Shown here: piece by piece, positions 49,701 through 56,855 of the stretch
Numbering within the stretch: position 1 is the stretch's first letter
Layout: each line of letters starts with the position of its first letter
The notes under the pieces: generated by a model
The model's input: only the letters and a program-made list of their open reading frames with translations
Database searches by the model: none
Told to the model about the DNA's origin: nothing
Translations under genes and position numbers: made by a program
Source of the DNA: Tyto alba
Lineage: Eukaryota > Chordata > Aves > Strigiformes > Tytonidae
Assembly (NCBI RefSeq): GCF_018691265.1
Contig: NW_024881329.1
Span: forward strand, 3,100,001 to 3,164,000
Length of the DNA: 64,000 nucleotides
Direction of reading: 5' to 3'

Positions 49701-51850
49701 GGCAGGGAGACGATGCGGGGTAACGGAGCTCTAAACCAGCTTTCAGCATCCCCCCGCTCTGAGGGTCTGTGCACCTCGAGGCAGCAGACCGTATTGACCT
49801 CTGGGGGTCCTCCCAAAATACATCCACAACCCGAGTGGCTGAAATCGGAGGCGTGGAGGGGGGGGAAGGTGAAAGAGGCGGAGGAGGTTTTCATCTCCCC
49901 AGACTGCAAACTCGCAGGTTGCATGCATATAAAAAGGCTTGGACACCCCAAGCCACGGCTACCACGCCTGCTTTATGCCAGATGAGGATATGGCTGCGAC
50001 CCCCCCCCCCCCCCGGGTCCCCCGCTCCAGCTTCCCAGGGCAAGTGGCTTAACCTCACAAGGGTGCCCTGAAGCTTAATTAATTCCCGGGCTGCACACGC
50101 TGGGAGAGCCGCGCACCGGCGGCGAGTGCGGCAGGGGCTGCGCAGAGCGGGGGCACGCTGCCTCCCGCCCGGGCGGTGTGTCGGGAGAGATTTCAGCCGT
50201 ACCGAAAAGAAAAGGCAAGGAAAGGGAAAAAGCCGTGAATTAAAGACGGTGGCAACGCCTCTCCTCCGCCCCCCCCCCCCCCAGCATCCCTGGTGATAAT
50301 CAGGTCCCCGGCCGGTACCCGGACCGTTAAGCAACGCTCCAGGAGCGGGGAGGAGGCGATTGCTCCTTCTATGGGGACAGAGCGGGGACGGCAGGATGGA
50401 CCAGCCGACCCTTTCGGGAGCCACTGCTCCTCTGCGGCTGACGAGCCGCAGGTTTGCAGGCGGACGGCATCCGCTGACGTTAACTCTTCCACGCTTCCCC
50501 CCTTCCCCATCATTCTCCTCTTCTTCCTCCCCTTTGCGCATCGCTTCTGCTGCTGCCGCCGCCGCTCCACGTGACGGCGGCCACTGCAGAGGTGACCCTC
50601 GCCGGGAGGAAGGCTGCCGCGCCGCGCTCCTCCTAGCTTGCGGGGGAAAAAAAAAACCCTGATTATTCTGCTTTATTCTCTGGGGGATTTAAGAGCCGCT
50701 AAAGCCGTTCAGGAATCAGGCTCTGCAATCTCCTCCAAATCGCCCAGCCCGGAGCATCACCGCAGCAGATTGGCGTGAGGCCGGCCCCCCCCCCCCCGCT
50801 CCCCACCGCGCTGCGAGTCCCCTTGATCCCGGCGGGGTGATGTCACCGGCAGCCAATGCGGACAGCGGTGGCTTCGCGGGGCGGGGGACACGCCGCAGAT
50901 GGCTCCAGCTGGGCCCAGCATTTGATTAATCGCCTGAATTACCCTCGCTTTGCCATAAAACTACAAGGCGGGAGGGGGGAAATGGTAAAAGCGAGCCGGC
51001 GGGAGGGCGGGCTGCGGCGGCAAAGCACCCTCCAGCAGCACCTCGGCGGAGGGCAGGACCTGGCCTACGGCACCGGGGCTCCAGCCCAGCTCCGTGGCTC
51101 AGCGCCACCTCTATTATTTAACCAGGAGCGATAGAGAGAAGAGCCTGGGAGAGATAATATGCCATGACACCGGATAAGAGCTTCTGGCGTCACAGGGGAG
51201 GAGGATTACATGTCCCTGAATGGAGTTAGAGATGACAGAGGGGAGGGGAAGAGTTTTTAGCAGGGGATTAAGTTTACAGCTCCAGGAAGGCTTTGGAGGG
51301 TTGTCCGCTGGTGTAGCACAAGTCCTAAGGCTGATATACCTGTTAGACTTGCCTGGAGAGGGCTCCCGGAGCAGGGAGCCACGTCACCAGGGTGGGGGTG
51401 ACAAACAGGTCCCCAGGGACAGCCCTGTTCATGCTCCAGTGCTCCCAAGAGTGCCAGAGAGATGCCGGCAGATACCGGGGTCAAGGGATGGAGGGAGGAG
51501 GACGCACAGACCAGGCACAGACGGGCCCTCAGGCCCCATCCCACCCCCACCCCTGCCCCTTTCTACTAGGGAAGGGGGTGCAGGCGTCCACCAGGAACGG
51601 GGAGGGCCAGATCCCCTACCTTCATCTTGGAGGCGGGCTGGATGAGCTCCGTGATGGAGACCTTGTCCTGCTGGAGCCTCCTCTTGACGAGCTTGGAACA
51701 GCAGATGTTGACGGAGCTGAGGACGTGCCAGGAGTTGTACTCCACGAAGGAGCGGCTGTCAATGACCAGGGTGCCCTCCGCTCCGTTCCTCAGAAGGGTG
51801 GCCAGCTTCTTCGGGTCCATCACCTTGCGTGGGAGCCTGTCCCCAGCCAT
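24695..51850 (-). CDS. DUSP8: DUSP8, dual-specificity MAP-kinase phosphatase (complete CDS, 6 coding exons)
   Basis: The join is 51,850-51,620, 45,336-45,198, 28,999-28,833, 26,627-26,468, 26,259-26,136 and 25,754-24,695. It totals 1,881 nt, or 626 aa, matching the 625 I recall for human, with all introns GT/AG and in phase. DUSP8 (hVH5/M3-6) dephosphorylates Thr and Tyr in the activation loop of JNK and p38. The N-terminal rhodanese-like CH2 domain (about 20-140) carries the kinase-docking basic cluster K56-R57-R58. The catalytic domain (about 162-300) has general acid D215 and the P-loop H245-C246-L-A-G-I-S-R252-S, with C246 the nucleophile. The proline/glycine/serine-rich tail (about 300-626) is encoded by one GC-rich exon. 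It keeps conserved islands, including a basic FKRRSCQMEFEE segment (about 585-596) and the C-terminal SFSGSMEIIEVS. No frameshift or lost key residue is seen. The ATG was chosen from MAGDRLPRKV homology. Confidence 0.97.
25755..26135 (-). other. DUSP8: DUSP8 intron between coding exons 5 and 6
   Basis: This is a 381-bp phase-2 intron with donor GTGAGT and acceptor GGCAG. Nothing else is recognised in it. Confidence 0.9.
26136..26259 (-). CDS. DUSP8: DUSP8 coding exon 5 (catalytic P-loop)
   Basis: The exon is 124 nt, with acceptor GCTCCAG and donor GTGAGT. It encodes Asp233 to Tyr273 plus two bases of Arg274, including the active-site loop VHCLAGISRS. Catalytic Cys246 and Arg252 are at the positions I recall for human DUSP8. 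It leaves in phase 2. Confidence 0.97.
26468..26627 (-). CDS. DUSP8: DUSP8 coding exon 4
   Basis: The exon is 160 nt, with acceptor CCCACCAG and donor GTGAGC. It encodes residues 180-232 (DLMTQNGISYVLNASN...PWLDKSIEFI) plus one base. It contains the general acid Asp215 in IPVNDNYCEKL. It leaves in phase 1. Confidence 0.96.
26628..28832 (-). other. DUSP8: DUSP8 intron between coding exons 3 and 4
   Basis: This 2.2-kb phase-0 intron holds no additional coding exon that I recognise. It contains one TGACATCA octamer at 28,270-28,277, within a motif-rich stretch (about 28,230-28,310) that also has a CTTTAAAAGG box. A pyrimidine-rich tract lies at about 28,060-28,140. Confidence 0.85.
28833..28999 (-). 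CDS. DUSP8: DUSP8 coding exon 3
   Basis: The exon is 167 nt, with acceptor TCTCTGCAG and donor GTACGG. With one base from the previous exon it encodes residues 124-179 (GGFATFSSCFPG...LPHLYLGSQKDVLNK). It ends the CH2 domain and opens the phosphatase domain with the ILPHLYLGS signature strand. It leaves in phase 0. Confidence 0.95.
35340..36480. promoter_or_regulatory. Intronic CpG-rich block, candidate internal promoter
   Basis: About 1.1 kb is rich in CpG and poly-C tracts (C16 at 35,493-35,508, C14 at 35,814-35,827) inside the large DUSP8 intron. Its edge at 36,370-36,480 is especially CpG dense. It could be an alternative DUSP8 promoter, a promoter for an antisense RNA, or an orphan CpG island. 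The 343-codon minus-strand open frame (35,315-36,346) is Gly/Arg/Pro-rich and probably compositional. Confidence 0.4.
37577..37589 (+). promoter_or_regulatory. Composite CRE-like plus M-box element, copy A
   Basis: TGACATCACATGA joins a CRE-like octamer (TGACATCA) to an overlapping MITF/TFE-type E-box (TCACATGA). The same 13-mer recurs in reverse orientation at 42,456-42,468. The flanks (37,560-37,730) are AT-richer and motif dense, like a conserved enhancer. Confidence 0.4.
37992..38131 (+). repeat. 28-bp minisatellite, 5 copies
   Basis: Five head-to-tail units of 28 bp start at 37,992, 38,020, 38,048, 38,076 and 38,104. Each begins GCTGGGGTGGAAACC and ends CTGGGTGGT or CTGGGTGAT, and a 7-bp partial sixth unit starts at 38,132. 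Copies differ only at the penultimate-region G/A, so the array is young. There are no spacers of variable sequence, so it is not a CRISPR array. Confidence 0.95.
42221..42320 (+). repeat. A-rich low-complexity tract
   Basis: This is a purine/A-rich stretch with AAAAC-type units (AAAACAAAACAAAAC) and short A runs. In DUSP8 pre-mRNA it reads as a long U-rich tract. Confidence 0.8.
42406..42419. promoter_or_regulatory. Perfect 14-bp palindrome with PAR-bZIP/NFIL3/C/EBP core
   Basis: GCATTACGTAATGC is its own reverse complement and contains ATTACGTAAT, an ideal match to RTTAYGTAAY, bound by DBP/TEF/HLF, NFIL3 and C/EBP. It lies in a DUSP8 intron 36 bp before the composite element at 42,456. Confidence 0.5.
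42456..42468 (-). promoter_or_regulatory. Composite CRE-like plus M-box element, copy B
   Basis: TCATGTGATGTCA on the plus strand is the exact reverse complement of the 13-mer at 37,577-37,589. It is followed by a MEF2-like CTATTTATA (42,528-42,536) and preceded by the PAR-bZIP palindrome, making a compact cluster of 130 bp. Confidence 0.45.
42548..42567 (+). repeat. Poly(A) run of about 20
   Basis: This is an uninterrupted A tract following CACAATT. There is no AATAAA or duplicated target site, so I do not treat it as a retroposon tail. Confidence 0.8.
45198..45336 (-). CDS. DUSP8: DUSP8 coding exon 2
   Basis: The exon is 139 nt, from the acceptor CCCTGCAG to the donor GTAGGA. It encodes residues 78-123 (VEAEEHQDVVVYDQSTRD...SVSILT) plus the first base of Gly124, so it enters in phase 0 and leaves in phase 1. 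It forms the central part of the CH2/rhodanese domain. Confidence 0.95.
48345..48372. promoter_or_regulatory. GATA-site inverted repeat
   Basis: AGATAAG (48,345-48,351) fits the WGATAR consensus. ATAAGAG (48,347-48,353) and CTCTTAT (48,361-48,367) form a perfect 7-bp inverted repeat with a 7-bp loop. A further TTATC (GATAA on the minus strand) lies at 48,368-48,372. Function is uncertain. Confidence 0.25.
50090..51060. promoter_or_regulatory. CpG island just 3' of the start-codon exon, candidate promoter
   Basis: This CpG-dense block in the first coding intron carries promoter-type motifs: TGACGTTA (50,475-50,482), the E-box CACGTGAC (50,568-50,575), the CRE-like TGATGTCA (50,838-50,845) close to a CCAAT box (50,853-50,857), and a GC box near 50,877-50,887. 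It could drive an antisense or N-terminally truncated DUSP8 transcript, or simply be part of the main CpG-island domain of the gene. Confidence 0.45.
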
Positions 51851-51866
51851 AACGGGCCCGTCCCCT
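51620..51866 (-). CDS. DUSP8: DUSP8 coding exon 1 (start codon at 51,850)
   Basis: The coding part is 51,620-51,850 (77 codons, MAGDRLPRKV...QPASKMK), ending in the donor GTAGGG in phase 0. Upstream of the ATG a pyrimidine-rich tract ending in CATAG at 51,871-51,867 forms a good acceptor. This leaves 16 nt of 5' UTR in the exon and implies at least one upstream non-coding exon, as I recall for mammals. The exon encodes the start of the rhodanese/CH2 fold (LVIDSRSFVEYN) and the MAPK-docking motif KLVKRRLQQ at residues 53-61. Confidence 0.93.
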
Positions 51867-52224
51867 CTATGGCGAGCGGGGGGGACAAGGGGCGGAAGGG
51901 CAAGGCAGGGCCGCCAGCACCCGTCTCCCCGAGGGGAATGAGCGAGGGGGTAAGAGGTGAGCAGGGCAGCACCCGTCCTGGTCTCCTCACGCTGCTAACA
52001 CCCAGGATGCCAACTCATTGTGCTGAACCTGGAGGGAGGAAAGGAGAAGACAACCGGTCAGCTGGGTAGGACACAACATTCACCTTGGGCCAAGTCCCCG
52101 AGGGCTTGGCCTTCAGAAGAGTGTAAGAGTGCAACAAGCCACACTTTTTAGGTACGTTCTCCCAGCCCACGGGCATCTGTGGCTCCAGAGCTGCCCAAGC
52201 CAGAGGTTTTCTCTGTGTATTTAA

Positions 52225-52890
52225 TAGCCCCCAGCAGAGCTTCCTTCCATGAATGTGTCTAATTGCTTTCTGAAGCCATGTCAGCTTTTAACAGGCACAG
52301 TGGCCAGTGGCAGGGAGTGGAACCATTTTCTAGCTACGGTGAAGAAGTCCTTCCCCTGGTTTGCTCTAAATCAGCTAACTGATGGCTCCCCTGGTGACCC
52401 TTACCACTTGCACTGGAAGAGGCCACACGTGCCCATTCCCTAATCACCTTTCCCATGGCTCTCACCACATTCAGATCTCGTTTAGGAGCCTTTCAGGTCA
52501 GAGCATCTACAGAGCCGTCTGTTGCACAGATGCCTTTTGCCACTCCGGCCACCCCAGCCCCGACACGCCGTGTCTGAGAGGCAGGCACACCAGGGACCTG
52601 CATGGGGCAAGCCGTCTCCTTCTTTCCCTGTTCCCAGCCCAACAGCTCCTCGCCCTCCACTTGCTTCTTCCGACCCCAGCCGAGCCCAGAGCTAACGGTT
52701 TCACAGAAGCAGCTTAGCTCAGCTTTAAGATTTTGCTGCCACAGGGCAATAGGTATTTCGGGGCCCATCAGACACACCACCAAATCAGGTTTACTCACCC
52801 ACATCCATCACTTCACACTGAATTTCACCTGCCTTTTTATCAGAGCCTGCTCATGGGTATCTTGCCAGCTTGCCTCCTGGCAAGTCAAGA
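52225..52890 (-). mobile_element. Old CR1-family LINE fragment
   Basis: Plus-strand phrases follow the order I know from amniote CR1 in reverse complement. A CCATGAATGTGTCTAATTGC-type segment comes first, then a segment near GGCAGGGAGTGGAACC, then GAAGAAGTCCTTCCCCTGGT, then TGGTGACCC. About 400 bp later comes a CACTGAATTTCACCTGCC-type segment. The copy is therefore inverted, 5'-truncated and diverged. No intact reverse-transcriptase frame remains. Boundaries are approximate. Confidence 0.65.
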
Positions 52891-54166
52891 GAAGATGACC
52901 TCTCTTGCAAGCCAAGAAGTCGAGTTGACCTTCGCTCCTGCCTTCAAGAAACAGGCGAGGCATTAGGGCAGAGGCCCTGGGAAGCTGTACTTGGACTGAG
53001 ATGGCCCCAAAGCCGTTACTGCTTTCCAGCATCTAACTTGCACAGAGGGTGAAAGGGGGGCACATATCTGGGCTCCATCTTAGGAGCTGAGGAGGGCTGA
53101 GCCTGGTGCTCTCTGAAGGGCTACCAGAAGAACAAGCTTCCTCCATGCCCAGCCCATGGGGTCTGCAAGAGCAACGGGCAGGCTGGGGGGCGTTCAGCTC
53201 AGGCTGCCTTCTTAGGTTTTAATGGCACACATCATTGCAGGCATGTTTTAATGGCATTAGGTTTTAATGCCACTGCAGTCATTCAGAAAATAAGCCTGGG
53301 CTACTATCAGGCTCCTCTTGTTCCTGCCAGACGGTGTTTTAGAGAGAACCCACAAGCTGTTCCATAGAAGCTTTAATGCATCTGAATTAGGAGCACTGTG
53401 AGTACCATGCCTGAAAAGGCCAGCGTAAAGATTTTCATTGATTTCTGCAGGGCCAGGATTTGGTCCATGGACTAGAGGAGGCTTATGAGTCACCCTGATC
53501 CGAGTAAGCCAGCAGTTCTTGGAAGCTTCTACACCCGAAGCCCCTGCGGCACGGGCACCTACTGCTCAAGGCGCAGGAGAGATGCTTCAGTAGGACACGG
53601 TACTGGGTGAAATGACAGAGACCAGTCACCAAATCTGCAGGACACAGCCAGCTTGCGGGAAAAGGATGGAAAGCCACAGGATAGGAGGACAGGGGTTCCA
53701 GCATTTGCCCTGGCTCATGGCTCCGGGCACTGACAGCCCCAACTTCCCCAGGCTACCAGACCTGCCTCCCAAAGCTGGGGGTAGATGTCCCAGGCTTCAG
53801 CCTCAGGACCCAAACTCCCAATACAAGGCCAAAATAGGATGTGCAACCCTCCCCTGCCACTGTATCGCACCACTGATGCCTCTGCCAATGTATTAATTCA
53901 AATTGGGGGGGGCGGGGAAAAAAATCCCCTAAAAGCTGCAATAGTGATGGCCCCTCCTGGCACAAAGCATCCCGGCAGTCCCGCGGCACTACGGCATCGC
54001 TGTCCCCGGCCCCACGGCGAGCTTGCATCGCTCTGCGGTTCCTCGCGGAGACCCCAATTAGAGCTGCCCCCTCGGCGGGCGGCTGGCGGTCCCCCCGCCG
54101 CAGGAACCCCGCTCCCCCCGCCTCCCCCCAGCACTCCTCCAGGGGGGCTTAAAAATTGAAACAGTT

Positions 54167-54174
54167 CTAATTAG
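54167..54174. promoter_or_regulatory. Homeodomain palindrome CTAATTAG
   Basis: CTAATTAG is a perfect palindromic TAATTA homeodomain site. CAATTAG lies about 110 bp away at 54,055-54,061, and the two flank the short CpG-rich patch at about 53,965-54,135. This patch is a weak candidate for the unlocated DUSP8 first exon or an enhancer. Confidence 0.3.
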
Positions 54175-56821
54175 GGGGTCTGAGGGGGAGCGAGGCTGGC
54201 TCCTGCTGGGATATGACACACCTCATTACGTCGCTACCGCCTTGCCAGAAGACCCCCTGCTGTACCTTGGCTATAGAGCCAGGGCACTCAGAAAGGATGC
54301 AAATTAGCCAGCTTTTCCCCTTCGTCTTCCTTTCACACCCCACTCCCCAAAACGCTTTCTGCCTCCCTTCCCCATCAGGACACCAGGCTGTGTATTCTTC
54401 TCGGCTCTTCCAATTACATCCAAGAAATAAAAAGGGAATGGAGAGAGTCAACAGACAAAAAAGATGGGGATAATACTGCGGCAGAGGGATGAGAGTGAAA
54501 GACTGAAGTGGGAAGAAGGAGCGATCCAACTCGGGGGGGACACATTGCACAGTACTGCCGGAGATAACATGGTACCTGCTCTCCAGATAATGCGCAAGGG
54601 GTAAACTTTGGGTGTCTCAGTCACAAACAGAAAGGTCTGGGAAAGATAACAGATCCTCGATCGCCTAACCGCTCTGAGAAACCTGTTCAGAAGGGGCCTT
54701 CCATGCATGAAGTTCTGGCAGATGACCGGGAGCTTGGGTGGAAGAGACCGGAGAAGACAGATGAGGAGGTTTCCCAGCTCAGCTAATAGCCGCCCTCCTG
54801 CAGAACCACCGGATAAATGTCTGCTCCAGAACGCCCGGGTGGACCTGGTGGCAGACACGTGTGACACATCAGCCAGGTCCCACTCCCAGCTCCACCCAAA
54901 AGATGTGGGGGAAGGCAGGGCAACGTTGGTCCGTTCTGCCCCTCTTTCTGGGAGCCTTTCGGGGGGATGGAGATGACCGACTGAGCGCAGTCACAGGGAG
55001 CTGTAACCTTGGCATTAGACCCGAGACACAGGGACTTCTCAAAAAGTACATCCAGCCAGGTCAAAGGCAGGTGAGCCACTTCTCTACCAGCAACCACAGG
55101 ACATTTTGAAGCCAGATTGAGGGGTGGTAGGTTTACTCCCAGCTAACGGGTACCCCAGGTACCAGCAGAGGCTACGAGAGCTTCACAGTACCTCACAGGC
55201 TGTGTGTGAGATTGTCTCAGAGAAGAACGAGCTCTAACACCTCCGTACCTGGGAAGGCTACCAGAGAAGGAAGGAAGATGTCTTTCTGCTTCTGCTCAGA
55301 TGGATGAAAAGGAAAACTGAAGAAACAGGCATAGCCATGGAGCACTGCTGAAGTAAGAGATCCTCTCCCCATGGTGACAGGAGACCAGGGGAAAAGGTTA
55401 ACCTGGAACCTAAATTAGGGTTTCAGAAACATAGCTGGGTCCCTCTCTTATCAGTTTATTAAAGCCATCTTAAGCTTCTTGAGTTCTCCTGAAGAACATT
55501 ACCATAATCCTTTAATCCCACCTCTCCCCGGAGTGCCTGTAATGAGGAGATGGGCGCACGGCTTAGCTGAATGGGGACAGCCAAGCAGGAGAGGCCACAC
55601 TGCAGCCAAGGGACAGAAAGACGGGCAGAGCTCAGCACACAGGCCGGGCCAACCGCCCGCTCATTGGGACTCTGTCCCCAGTGTCACCTCCACGGACGTG
55701 CGTGTCAGGTGAGGGGTGCTGGCCAGACGAGTCACGAGCGTGACAGAGACGTGCCGTGGCAAGCTGGGCTGAGGCTGAGCGTTCAACCCGGCTGTGACCC
55801 TCTTCTGGTCAGGCCGGGCAAGAGAGCAAGAAAACCCGAAACGCACCCCAGCCTGAGTCTATCCGTGTGGCACGACGGATCACGGGAACTCATCCCCGTG
55901 CTGGCCCAGCACAGGTCACTGAGGTGGAGGCCACTTCCCTCAATTTCTCACCTTGCACAAGGCACCCAGTTGAGTGACGTGGTACGGGAAGGGCGCAGAT
56001 CTGGTTTCTCTTGTACCGGGGCCATCAACTGGAAGGCCAGCATCTCTCTGTAGCGACCATAAACCTCGCTAACCGGCATGTCCACTCTCTGCACCAAGCT
56101 AGCTGTTGTGCCCTGGAGAGCTCTGCCCCCGACACACGGTCCAGGTGAGGAGATGCTCCCCTCGCTGCCTCGGGCAGGCCAGCTTTGCTGCGGGAAGCAG
56201 CTCTGGCCCCATAAACACATTTCTCACGTAAGTGAGACTGGATCTACAGCACGCTCCCTGTGATGCTCATCCCAGGAGCACGCTCTTCTGGTGGCATCTC
56301 CACCTTCAGTTTACCAAGGGATAAGAGCACCACAGAGGAACGCCTGCTTGTTTGTCCCCAGTAACCCACGAAAGCAGCCATTCCCAAAGAACTGCCAACT
56401 CCACCGGGACCCAGCAGCGCTGAGCTAAGTGATCTGGCTTTTCCCCCTTCAGCCCACCTGAGGAAATACCCATGCCCTCGGAGCCCTGCGGCGAGATGCT
56501 GCCAGGCCAGGGCTCCTCCATCCTCCCAGGTCAGCGCTGCCACCAGCTCCAGGCTTACCACTGGGGCGCTGGCAGGACCCCACTGGCCCCCACCTCTCCA
56601 GACACTTATTAAGATGTAAAATGTGGCCCTTTTGCCAAGCCCTCCACCCTTTTTTTCCTCCCCATCCCCTCATTTCTTTCAAGTGCTTCGGCACTTAGCG
56701 AACTCCCCTCAGCAGGCTCATGCTGTTTGAGGGATTCCTAAATCACAGGCCTATTACTAATTATTATTATTTTGCAGCAGCAATCAGGGACGCGGGGCTC
56801 ATTAACAAGTTAGCACCTCTG

Positions 56822-56855
56822 GTTTCCCTGGAAACCCGCAGCTGCCAGGCAACGG
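56822..56855. promoter_or_regulatory. Paired RFX X-box-like sites
   Basis: GTTTCCCTGGAAAC (56,822-56,835) is a near-palindromic X-box. TGCCAGGCAAC (56,843-56,853, GTTGCCTGGCA on the minus strand) is a second X-box-like motif 7 bp later. Upstream, 56,740-56,815 is AT-rich with ATTA cores. Binding is inferred. Confidence 0.35.

Larger units (their letters stand above)
45337..51619 (-). other. DUSP8: DUSP8 intron between coding exons 1 and 2 (6.3 kb)
   Basis: This phase-0 intron contains the CpG-rich block at 50,090-51,060, TGACATCA octamers at 49,577 and 50,838, a GATA inverted repeat at 48,345-48,372, and C homopolymers of about 15 nt near 50,000 and 50,269. No coding exon is recognised. Confidence 0.85.
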
